In this document: positions 43,481-50,851 of the stretch, piece after piece
How the letters are laid out: each line of letters begins with the position of its first letter
Numbering within the stretch: the first letter of the stretch is position 1
Assembly: GCF_042660205.1 (NCBI RefSeq)
Contig: NZ_JBHSTQ010000009.1
Location: 1-64,000, forward strand
Origin: Sporolactobacillus kofuensis
GTDB lineage: Bacteria; Bacillota; Bacilli; Bacillales; Sporolactobacillaceae
DNA length: 64,000 nucleotides
Direction: 5' to 3'
Made by a program: the position numbers and the translations under genes
Notes under the pieces: generated by a model
Seen by the model: the letters and a program-made list of their open reading frames with translations, nothing else
Database searches by the model: none
Told to the model about the DNA's origin: nothing

Positions 43481-44093
43481 TTATTTTGGATAGCAAAATA
43501 GTGCGGATCGGAAATAAGAGGCCAAAATGATTAATGCAATGGATTGTGTAAAGTGTAAATGCCAGTAAATTATTAAAAATATTTTAGGGAAAGTGGTAAA
43601 TTCACATTTATTAATTACTACGTAAAATATAATTTTGACGAAGTAATGTCAAAGTTTTGCAGGAACGGTCTCTTATTAGCTGTTTTTTTACCTGTTTAGT
43701 TAAATTCATGAATCAGCAATTTTTGTAAAATAAATAAACCCTTTCATTCAATAGTCAATTCCGATCCACATCATTTCATTCCGATTTATCCGTGCAACAT
43801 TTGCTGCTGTTGATTATGCGTGCTATTAGGTTTAGTCAAAGTTACTTAAATCATGATTATGTAATCATCAACAACTGATGGTTTAGACACATTCAAATCT
43901 TTTCTATGAGCAAAAATTTAATCGAGCAACCGTAATTTCGCTGCTCGAAATAGTTATGTGATACGCCAATAGGTACTTTAACGAATCTATGCACTGTCAT
44001 CATATTGTGAAAGGATTACTGCGTAAAACTAATGCCTTTACTGCACTAAATAAAACAATTTCATTATATTGCCTGATTCATCACATCTTGACA
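43481..44093. other. AT-rich gene-free region
   Basis: About 610 bases with no coding frame supported by a ribosome site. It holds a perfect 16-bp palindrome ATGATTATGTAATCAT at 43,853-43,868, a small hairpin CGAGCA...TGCTCG at 43,923-43,947 that could weakly terminate the minus-strand SRPBCC transcript, and the first copy of a 16-bp direct repeat at 44,014-44,029. Confidence 0.55.
44014..44029 (+). repeat. 16-bp direct repeat, copy 1
   Basis: GATTACTGCGTAAAAC, identical to the copy at 45,343-45,358. Both copies are followed within 4 to 10 bases by ACTGCAC. The pair flanks the divergent SRPBCC and peroxiredoxin genes, and copy 2 is 78 bases before xerS. Confidence 0.7.
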
Positions 44094-44525
44094 TCAACGT
44101 TCAAGATACTTTTTGATATTCAAGAGCAGAGCTGTTTCCTTTTGCATCTGTTTGTTGATCATAGGCTCCATAATTTTGCCCAGTCCATGTGGTGTATACG
44201 ATAAACTGAAGGTAACTTTTGTCTCCCCTCCTTTGTCTTCAAAAACGTAATCTCCTATCGGCCGTGCAGGACCGGAAATCACTTTAAATGAAAGCTTGCG
44301 ATCCAAGTCATAATGGGTGATCTCATAATCACCACTTATGTTCTTTCCAAAAGGTCCTTTCATTGTTTGAGAATACTTTGTTCCAACACCTATCTCCCCT
44401 TTCGTTTCTTTGTTTACTTTAATGACTGATGGCCGCCAAAGTTTATTATTATCACCATTTCGTATAAAATCAAAAATCTCATGAACCGGTTTCTTTATTG
44501 ATATGGAATATTCTGCAGATGCCAT
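44094..44525 (-). CDS. SRPBCC (START-like) family protein
   Basis: A 143-residue polyketide-cyclase/START-fold protein. It starts MASAEYSISIKKPVHEIFDFI, the typical first strand and helix, followed by KLWRPSVIKV and beta strands DYEITHYDLDRKLSFKVISG and GGETKVTFSLSY, ending with a long C-terminal helix. Such proteins bind hydrophobic ligands. GGGGGTT precedes ATG 44525; an in-frame ATG at 44543 is less likely. It is transcribed divergently from the peroxiredoxin gene, and the two may share a promoter region. Confidence 0.82.
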   Translation of the reverse strand: MASAEYSISIKKPVHEIFDFIRNGDNNKLWRPSVIKVNKETKGEIGVGTKYSQTMKGPFGKNISGDYEITHYDLDRKLSFKVISGPARPIGDYVFEDKGGETKVTFSLSYTPHGLGKIMEPMINKQMQKETALLLNIKKYLER

Positions 44526-44656
44526 AATCGAACCCCCATGCACGATACGTTTAGTATGTAATTATTATCCAGCTTTTTGTTTCTAAGTCAATAATTAGAA
44601 AAACATGACTCGCAATAGTATTATAGAGACAATACCTATTTGGAGGTTCGACGATC

Positions 44657-45307
44657 ATGACTTCGCTACATGAAGAAATCAATGCGACTATAGCTTCTTT
44701 TAAGAAAAAAGCATCACAAGAGAAACAGCGTCTATACGCGCAAGCGATTAAAGAACTTGAGGAATCTGGAGTCGCTCAAGGGCTTAAGATTGGCGATAAA
44801 GCGCCTAATTTTAGCCTCCCTAATCCATCTGGAAAGATCGTAAACCTTTCAGACGAACTAACCAAGGGACCTGTCATTCTCAATTTCTATCGTGGCGGAT
44901 GGTGTCCTTATTGCAACCTGGAACTCAGAGCTTATCAACGCGCCCTTCCGGAAATACATGAGCTCGGCGCACAGATTATTGCGATTAGTCCACAGACTCC
45001 TGATGCATCCCTAACTACGCAAGAAAAAGACGCGCTTGAATTTCCTGTACTCAGTGATAAAGATGGAGAAGTAGCAAATCACTATCAATTGATTTTCAAA
45101 CTGCAAGACTATCTTATTGATCTTTACAGACAGGCAGGATTCGATCTCGAAAAAAGTAACGGTAATCAAAAATGGGAATTGCCAAAACCAGCGACCTTTG
45201 TGCTCGATCAAAAAGGAACCATTATTTTCGCCCATGTCAGTTCAGATTATAAAGAACGCACCGACCCAACCAAGGTTCTCACTATTATTAGAAATATGAA
45301 CAAATAA
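44657..45307 (+). CDS. AhpC/TSA-type peroxiredoxin-like protein
   Basis: A 216-residue thioredoxin-fold protein: an N-terminal helical region (1-45), then GDKAPNFSLPNPSGK, active site FYRGGWCPYCNLELRAYQ (about 82-99), and PVLSDKDGEVANHYQL. The CPYC pair with a preceding RGGW is the mark of the peroxiredoxin-like family that reduces peroxides using thiols. GGAGG lies ten bases from ATG. Absence of bacillithiol genes from the usual locus raises the question of which thiol reduces it. Confidence 0.85.
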   Translation: MTSLHEEINATIASFKKKASQEKQRLYAQAIKELEESGVAQGLKIGDKAPNFSLPNPSGKIVNLSDELTKGPVILNFYRGGWCPYCNLELRAYQRALPEIHELGAQIIAISPQTPDASLTTQEKDALEFPVLSDKDGEVANHYQLIFKLQDYLIDLYRQAGFDLEKSNGNQKWELPKPATFVLDQKGTIIFAHVSSDYKERTDPTKVLTIIRNMNK

Positions 45308-45342
45308 AGCTGACCTCTATTGGAACGCTTAACTTCAACCTA

Positions 45343-45358
45343 GATTACTGCGTAAAAC
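45343..45358 (+). repeat. 16-bp direct repeat, copy 2
   Basis: GATTACTGCGTAAAAC, exact match of 44,014-44,029 in the same orientation, 1,329 bases apart. It lies between the peroxiredoxin stop and xerS. Confidence 0.7.
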
Positions 45359-45435
45359 ATTGACTGCACCCCCTCTATGTATTAAAATTTAATAGGAATA
45401 CCATAAATTTACATTAATTAGCAGGAGGTCATTTT

Positions 45436-46548
45436 ATGGCTGATGAACGTACCCCCCATCTCTATGATCGCATTGATGAGAAAACGGCCCAGCTCCCTTG
45501 GTATGTTACGGAATATGTGAATAAGAAAATGCGTGTGATGTCGCCAAGATCGCTACTTAATTATTGCCATGATTACCTTATTTTCTTTGATTGGCTACTC
45601 GCTGAAGGCTATTATCAAGGCAAACGAACCGACGTACCGCTTGGTTGCTTGGAAAAACTGACACCACAGACAGTTGAAAATTTTCTCTCATATCTCCAAT
45701 TCCGGCTGCAAAATGACAAATTTACGATCAATCGTAAGTTGTCCTCCTTAAAATCTCTGTTCAATTATTTGCAGAATGTTGCTGAGACCGAAGATTTGAA
45801 ACCTTATATCGTACGCAACGTAATGGCGAAGATTGCTTTTAATAAAATAAAAGAAGATCAGGAAACCGTTGCTCAGAAAATGGCAGGTAAAATCCTATGG
45901 GATGATGAGTATGAAGCTTTTCGACAATTTGTTGCTGAAGGTTATCGAGAAAGTGTTAAAGAGAACCAAAAGCTGCTCAATTTCCACACGCAAAACACGG
46001 AGCGTGACACCGCAATTATTTCATTAATTCTTGGATCCGGTTTGCGTCTCTCTGAAGTTGTCGGATTGGATATCAAAGATGTTGATTTTCAGAAACGGAT
46101 GGTTCGGGTTATTCGTAAAGGAAACAAAGAACAATATGTATTCTTCAGTGAGCAAGCAGGTCTTGATCTTGAAGATTACCTCTCAGTTCGTAACAAAAAA
46201 TACAAGCTTCCTGCTACAAATCAGGCGCTTTTTGTATCGGCACCGATGGGACCAAAAGGTACTACACGCCGGCTCAGCCCACGTGCGATCGAAAACCTGG
46301 TGAAAAAATATGCGAAAGCATTTGGGAAACCTGCCCTCTCGGTTCATAAATTGCGGCACTCCTTCGCTACCCGTTATCAGGCAGAAAATAATGATATTCC
46401 CAAACTGCGACGCCAACTCGGCCATTCAGCAATTCAGACAACAATGATCTACACTCATCTTTCCAATGATGAACTAAAGGTAGCTGTCGATCATATGGAT
46501 GACCATTTTGAAAAAGGAGATGAAAAGGAACAAGATGAGTTTACATAA
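45436..46548 (+). CDS. xerS: Tyrosine recombinase XerS
   Basis: A 370-residue site-specific recombinase. The N-terminal SAM-like DNA-binding domain (about 15-165, LPWYVTEYVNKKMRVMSPRSLLNY) precedes the catalytic domain with Arg I in GSGLRLSEVVGLD near 197-209, the central Lys, HKLRHSFATRY (H-x-x-R) near 309-319, LGHSAIQTT near 331-339 and the nucleophile Tyr in MIYTHLS near 341-347. The full length and sequence match the XerS group that resolves chromosome dimers at a single dif site, so it is probably housekeeping rather than a mobile-element integrase. AGGAGG is seven bases before ATG. Confidence 0.88.
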   Translation: MADERTPHLYDRIDEKTAQLPWYVTEYVNKKMRVMSPRSLLNYCHDYLIFFDWLLAEGYYQGKRTDVPLGCLEKLTPQTVENFLSYLQFRLQNDKFTINRKLSSLKSLFNYLQNVAETEDLKPYIVRNVMAKIAFNKIKEDQETVAQKMAGKILWDDEYEAFRQFVAEGYRESVKENQKLLNFHTQNTERDTAIISLILGSGLRLSEVVGLDIKDVDFQKRMVRVIRKGNKEQYVFFSEQAGLDLEDYLSVRNKKYKLPATNQALFVSAPMGPKGTTRRLSPRAIENLVKKYAKAFGKPALSVHKLRHSFATRYQAENNDIPKLRRQLGHSAIQTTMIYTHLSNDELKVAVDHMDDHFEKGDEKEQDEFT

Positions 46549-46568
46549 ATAATTTAGTGTTCATAAAT

Positions 46569-46607
46569 AAGCCCTCGAAACTTGCTCAAGGCAAGTTTCG
46601 AGGGCTT
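46569..46607. terminator. Bidirectional terminator
   Basis: Perfect 17-bp inverted repeat AAGCCCTCGAAACTTGC / GCAAGTTTCGAGGGCTT with a TCAAG loop, between convergent xerS and yjjG. Confidence 0.92.
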
Positions 46608-46652
46608 TATAAAAGTAGGAATCGGTATCTGACAAACCTTATCCAAGGTTGT

Positions 46653-47354
46653 TTATTTAGGAATGGGAACATTTAGAATTGAATAGAGCTCATTCAGTTG
46701 ATGGATTTCATAAGTCGGTTGCTCACCGAGGTCATTGGTCTGGTTCTTGGCATTGAACCAGCATGTGTCAAGCCCTGCTTGGTTTCCTCCATGAATGTCT
46801 GAAATTAATGAATCACCAATGATCAGTCCTTCTTTTTCATCAAGATGAGGAACTCGTTCAAAGACATAGTCAAAGAACTGTCGATCCGGTTTATGGTAGC
46901 CGGTATCCTCAGATACGAAGATTTTTTTGAAAAAAGGAGCTAGACCGGAAGCAGAGAGTCTTTTCTTCTGTGTATCAGCAACGCCATTGGTCACAATATA
47001 CAGATCAAAATGATCGGACAATGTTTCAATCAGCGGGTAAGCATTTTCTACAAGTTGATGCCCTTCGGAAAGAAAATTGCGGTAACTTTTTTCCAGTGCA
47101 ACGCCATCAACGGTTTTGCCGAAGGCTGTAAATAACTTTGAAAAACGTGTGTTCACAAGTTCGTCACGCGTTAGTTTTCCAACTTCAAAGTCTTTCCACA
47201 TCCCTTTATTCATCTTTTTATAATAGCTTATGATATCAGGCGTCATGGTTAGTCCTTGATTTTGAAAGAGAAGACGAAGTGCCAAATCCTCAGTTGCTCC
47301 AAAATCAAGTAACGTATCATCAACATCAAAAAACAACGATTTATAGTGATTCAT
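46653..47354 (-). CDS. YjjG/YfnB-type noncanonical pyrimidine nucleotidase (HAD-IA)
   Basis: A 233-residue HAD phosphatase. Motif I FFDVDDTLLDFG near 8-19 with a double-Asp nucleophile, motif II IVTNGVADTQKKRL near 119-132, motif III lysine in GYHKPDRQFF near 151-160, and motif IV IIGDSLISDIHGG near 178-190. The family hydrolyses UMP, TMP and non-canonical pyrimidine nucleotides, helping to clean nucleotide pools. GGGAGGGG precedes ATG. It starts 26 bases after xpt, suggesting a shared nucleobase-handling operon. Confidence 0.87.
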   Translation of the reverse strand: MNHYKSLFFDVDDTLLDFGATEDLALRLLFQNQGLTMTPDIISYYKKMNKGMWKDFEVGKLTRDELVNTRFSKLFTAFGKTVDGVALEKSYRNFLSEGHQLVENAYPLIETLSDHFDLYIVTNGVADTQKKRLSASGLAPFFKKIFVSEDTGYHKPDRQFFDYVFERVPHLDEKEGLIIGDSLISDIHGGNQAGLDTCWFNAKNQTNDLGEQPTYEIHQLNELYSILNVPIPK

Positions 47355-47380
47355 CTGTGCACCCCTCCCTAGTCCAGTAG

Positions 47381-47956
47381 TTATTCATCAAGAAAATGCA
47401 CCTTATTGTCTGTTAAAGATGAAATACGTGCAAGTGCGAAAACTGAATAGCCTGCCCGATCCAACTTTGCACGTCCTTCTTGAAAGGATTTCTCGATCAC
47501 AATACCTATTCCTGAAACAGTCGCACGTGACTGCTCGATAAGTCGTGTTAAACCAAGCGCTGCTTCACCATTTGCTAGAAAATCATCAATGATTAAGCAC
47601 TTGTCCTGTTCTTGGATTATGTCTTTTTCCAAGTACACGGTATTATGTACGTTCTTGGTATAAGAATAAATCTCTGTCGTTAACAAACTTGTATTAAGCG
47701 TAATGGGTTTCTTTTTCCTCACAAAAATAACCGGTACCTCTAACGCGAGACCAGTCAGTACAGCTGGGGCAATACCGGAAGATTCAAGTGTCAACACTTT
47801 AGTTATACCTTCATTAGCAAATGCCTTCGCAAATGCCTCGCCAATTTGGTGCATTAACATGGGATCAATTTGATGATTTAAGAATCGATCAACCTTTAGA
47901 ATAGTAGAGTTGAGCACAACCCCATCCTCAAGAATTCGCTTTTTTAATTCCTTCAT
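47381..47956 (-). CDS. xpt: Xanthine phosphoribosyltransferase
   Basis: A 191-residue purine salvage enzyme joining xanthine to PRPP to give XMP. Conserved features are MKELKKRILEDGVVLNSTILKVDRFLNHQIDP at the N-terminus, LTLESSGIAPA near 55-65, the RKKKP region near 81-85, and the PRPP-binding CLIIDDFLANGEA near 120-132. Bacillus xpt usually has a guanine riboswitch; none is recognisable upstream here. The gene downstream is yjjG and pbuX is absent, so the usual xpt-pbuX pair is not kept. Confidence 0.95.
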   Translation of the reverse strand: MKELKKRILEDGVVLNSTILKVDRFLNHQIDPMLMHQIGEAFAKAFANEGITKVLTLESSGIAPAVLTGLALEVPVIFVRKKKPITLNTSLLTTEIYSYTKNVHNTVYLEKDIIQEQDKCLIIDDFLANGEAALGLTRLIEQSRATVSGIGIVIEKSFQEGRAKLDRAGYSVFALARISSLTDNKVHFLDE

Positions 47957-48055
47957 GACGCTTTGAATCTTCCTTTCTTTTTCACGAATATGAACCTTTC
48001 ACTAAAAAGTATACAATGCATTGGCGTTCTATACGAATAAAAATTGATCTCATAG

Positions 48056-49012
48056 TCACTTATCAAACCAACCTTTTTTGCGGAACCAGTAGTACATAAT
48101 TAATGCGATGAACAGCATGACAACAAGACAGATAAAATAACCATAATGCCATTGGAGCTCGGGCATAAAGGTGAAATTCATACCATAAATGCCAACAATA
48201 AAAGTTAAGGGCATAAAAATGGTCGTAATGACCGTCAACACCTGCATAATTCTATTTGTTCGGTATGTAGTCAGCGACAGGTAGCTGTCGCGGATGTCTG
48301 AAGTAATTTCGAGATTTGATTCAATCATATGTGTGAGACGTGTGAGATTTTCATTGAGGTTACGCAAAAAAAGTTCATGTTCTTGACTGGTTTCAATTGA
48401 GGACGAACTAATCATTCTGTTAATGATATCCATCATTGGTGTGATGACACGTCGAAAGCTCAGCAATTCACTACGTAAATGGAATACACGTCGATTGAGG
48501 GTATGAATCGGTTCACTTTTTGCATTTAAATCCAAGTCATCGATTTTATCCTCGAGGTCATTAGCAGCCATTATATATTGATCGATCATGCGGCTCATTA
48601 GCCTGCGCAAGATTTCATCAGGAATGTCTTTGACAGAGAAAGCATCGTCGGAACGGCATTCATGCCAAATATCATTCACAGCCTTCAAATTGTCCGCGTG
48701 ATAAGTGATCAGTGATGTTTTTCCTACATATAATTGCATTTCATGGGGCTTTAATGTATTCGGACTAATCACGTGCAACGAGACATAATAAAAGTCTTTG
48801 AACAATTTAAGTTGCGGCCGATGAGCATGTTGTCCACTTTCCTTTGGCTGACGATGAAACGACGGGAAAAAATGCTTAAGCTGGTTCAATTCCTGCGCAT
48901 CAGGTTCGCTTAAATCAATCCAGTAACTTTTTGAGCCAAGCTGTTCCAAAGCTTGAATGTCTGATTTGGTCACTAATTCTTTTTCATTTTGATTCGCAAT
49001 AATACGTATCAT
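48056..49012 (-). CDS. corA: CorA family divalent-cation (Mg2+) transporter
   Basis: A 318-residue CorA. It has a large cytoplasmic alpha/beta and helical domain (1-255) with the long stalk helix, then two C-terminal membrane helices (about 260-282 and 292-312) separated by the signature YGMN (about 283-286) and MPELQWHYGY loop. It ends with the basic FRKKGWFDK. AAAGGAG precedes ATG 49012. It begins 35 bases after the EXLDI gene on the same strand, so the two are probably cotranscribed. Confidence 0.92.
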   Translation of the reverse strand: MIRIIANQNEKELVTKSDIQALEQLGSKSYWIDLSEPDAQELNQLKHFFPSFHRQPKESGQHAHRPQLKLFKDFYYVSLHVISPNTLKPHEMQLYVGKTSLITYHADNLKAVNDIWHECRSDDAFSVKDIPDEILRRLMSRMIDQYIMAANDLEDKIDDLDLNAKSEPIHTLNRRVFHLRSELLSFRRVITPMMDIINRMISSSSIETSQEHELFLRNLNENLTRLTHMIESNLEITSDIRDSYLSLTTYRTNRIMQVLTVITTIFMPLTFIVGIYGMNFTFMPELQWHYGYFICLVVMLFIALIMYYWFRKKGWFDK

Positions 49013-49047
49013 GAGTTGAAAAACTCCTTTATTGATTGCTCAAATGA

Positions 49048-49590
49048 TTAAATATCTAGGAATTCCCCATCCTTAATTTCATGCAACGCACGAAACAAAT
49101 CACTGGGGATGTGACCATTGAGTGCATCGATAGAATTATATACCTCAAGCTTTCGACGATCCGGGCGTATCTCGTCGGTATCATTGGGATACGGAATTTG
49201 ATTGTTTGCCTCTCCAACGATTTTTTCCATTATTCTTCGCTTAAGTTCATTTTCAATTGATTGTTCCAAAGGAATCCTCTTCTGTTCTCGAATAAGAACG
49301 GCATATCGTCCATGTGTCGTCTCATAGACCACAAACGTCGTATGCAGTGCACGATCTTCGTCGTGAACGCTTGCTGAAGCTAATTCTCGACCAATAAATC
49401 GTTTCCGCTTGTAAAAACCATCTTCACCTTCTGAAACCTCAATATGTTCAAAACCCTTACCTTCACCAATTTTAATAAAAAAGCGTAACGCCTGGACAAT
49501 GGTTGCGGACAGATTTTTACCAGAAACGTCTTGAGCTTGATCGAAGACCTGCAAATCGGAATCAGGAACATAAATGGTTTTATTTGGCAT
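49048..49590 (-). CDS. EXLDI-family protein with ribbon-helix-helix-like N-terminus
   Basis: A 180-residue protein ending exactly in E-F-L-D-I, the terminal motif for which the EXLDI family is named. Residues 1-45 (KTIYVPDSDLQVFDQAQDVSGKNLSATIVQALRFFI) read as a beta strand plus two helices, the layout of a ribbon-helix-helix DNA binder. The rest is a mixed alpha/beta region (FVVYETTHGRYAVLIREQKRIP). AAAAGGAG precedes ATG. The upstream region carries repeated TATACGTATA-like sites. It is followed closely by corA. The role of the family is not known here; a transcription regulator is inferred. Confidence 0.75.
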   Translation of the reverse strand: MPNKTIYVPDSDLQVFDQAQDVSGKNLSATIVQALRFFIKIGEGKGFEHIEVSEGEDGFYKRKRFIGRELASASVHDEDRALHTTFVVYETTHGRYAVLIREQKRIPLEQSIENELKRRIMEKIVGEANNQIPYPNDTDEIRPDRRKLEVYNSIDALNGHIPSDLFRALHEIKDGEFLDI

Positions 49591-49625
49591 GGTGATCTCC
49601 TTTTAAAAATGATCTCTACGCATTT

Positions 49626-49735
49626 TATACATATAAATATACACTGTTTATACGTATATGAAAAGCAATATATACGTTTTCTATACATATATTTTGATGT
49701 ACAGTCTATGTATAATTTACGTATAGTAAACGTGT
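49626..49735 (-). promoter_or_regulatory. Cluster of TATACRTATA-like palindromes upstream of the EXLDI gene
   Basis: Within 110 bases there are several variants of one short palindromic unit: TATACATATA (from 49,626), TATACGTATAT (from 49,649), ATATACGTT (from 49,670), CTATACATATAT (from 49,681), CTATGTATA (from 49,706) and ACGTATAG (from 49,719). Ribbon-helix-helix regulators typically bind arrays of short palindromes at their own promoters, so this is a plausible operator for the EXLDI-corA operon. Low-complexity AT-rich DNA makes some matches expected by chance. Confidence 0.4.
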
Positions 49736-50165
49736 CATCCATTTTTGCGGATCAAACTGCTTTAAGAACGATTTCGTGCTAATATGTAACCACTTCTTTT
49801 CAACAGTCTGCTTATTAATCAATTGCAGCGGAATGCGCAACATGTCACTTGTCCCAAATAAATAAAATGCGAACAATGATGATGGACGTAGTAAAAGAAA
49901 TCGGTTTACCCAGCACGAATTGAACCCTGATTTTAAAAATAATCAGTTTCCGTCACCGAGGCGTAGATGCCTACGGAGGAGACGAAAAGCCCCGGCGCAA
50001 CCGGTCGTTCTTTAAAGTACTCGATGATTGAGGGTAAAAATTTAAGTTTGTCGCAAACGGACTTCTGAGGAAGAATTTTCACCTTCTCCTTTAAGGAACA
50101 GATGAATTAAACAAACGTTTATTTAATCTCTCCGATCGATCGACCACATCTCCTATTCGTTTTTG
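49736..50165. other. Gene-poor region with an unexplained GC-rich element (49,930-50,085)
   Basis: The flanks are AT-rich, but about 49,970-50,030 is strongly GC-rich (ACCGAGGCG...GCCCCGGCGCAACCGG). On the minus strand a 49-codon frame runs from GTG 50,082 to a stop at 49,933 and reads like protein (SIIEYFKERPVAPGLFVSS), with AAAGGAG only three bases before the GTG. On the plus strand, CCGG-CGCAA-CCGG and AGGC-GTAGAT-GCCT can form hairpins. The element could be a small gene, a decayed gene or a structured RNA; none could be confirmed. Confidence 0.35.
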
Positions 50166-50585
50166 TTAAGATTTATTTAGTTTGGTTAATAAGCGGATGA
50201 GCTGTTTCTGTTCTTTTATGGATAGTCCTTTGAATTGCTGCAAAAAGAATTGTCTTTGTTTCGGGAGTACTTGTTCAAATATCGCTTCGCCCTTGTCGGT
50301 TAACTTAATGTATTTAGTCTTCCAGTTTTGCTCCCTACTTATATAGCCTTCTTTTTCCATCTTGATGATCAGTTGAGTAATATTCCCTTTTGTAAAAAAC
50401 ATTTTCTCGGCAAGTTCTTTTTGGGAAATGTGCTCATTTTCACCAACTTTCACAATCAGTTCAAATTGAGATATCGTAAAATTCCATTCTTTTAGAAATT
50501 GATCATAGTATTTTAACTGTACATGATAGGATCGAGACAGCTGAAACCAGAGCTGGATTGCGGTTTCCGAAAGATTTTTCATCAT
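50166..50585 (-). CDS. MarR family transcriptional regulator
   Basis: A 139-residue winged-helix repressor-type protein with an N-terminal dimerisation helix, the HTH at ISQKELAEKMFFTKGNITQLIIKMEKEGYI (about 53-82) and the wing REQNWKTKYIKLTDKG (about 84-99), closing with a C-terminal dimerisation helix. It is divergent from the sugar porter gene, which it may regulate together with itself. ATG 50585 has AAGGAC upstream; TTG 50609 with AAAGGTG is an equally good alternative. The ligand is unknown. Confidence 0.85.
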   Translation of the reverse strand: MMKNLSETAIQLWFQLSRSYHVQLKYYDQFLKEWNFTISQFELIVKVGENEHISQKELAEKMFFTKGNITQLIIKMEKEGYISREQNWKTKYIKLTDKGEAIFEQVLPKQRQFFLQQFKGLSIKEQKQLIRLLTKLNKS

Positions 50586-50851
50586 ATTATTTGTTGTCCT
50601 TATTTTCAATTTATTTCACCTTTTTTGACTTAATATCAGTTTAATGCTAAACTTAAGATACATTCAAGAATACACCGAGCGAAACAGTTGGATTTACTTT
50701 CTTTGTTTGTCAAAGGCAAGGTACTTCTTTTTCAACTGTTTTTATTTTCGTTCAGCTTGTGGATTGATCCTATCATCCATTGATCTGCATGCATAATTGT
50801 GCAATGCAGACTTTTTGTTTCATTATTGCAAGGAGGAGATTTGTTATTCCT

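Noticed and set aside
45436..46548. Phage or element integrase interpretation of the tyrosine recombinase
   Set aside because: Length and sequence follow the XerS housekeeping group, and no phage, conjugation or tRNA-attachment features surround it, although the nearby direct repeats leave a small question that is listed as a finding.
47957..48055. A guanine (purine) riboswitch expected in front of xpt
   Set aside because: The 99-base interval has no purine-aptamer core or paired loops on the minus strand, and it is too short for aptamer plus expression platform.
49880..49965. tRNA-like T-loop (GGTTCAATTC) on the minus strand
   Set aside because: The bases on the two sides of the loop do not pair as a T stem, and no acceptor, D or anticodon arms can be drawn.
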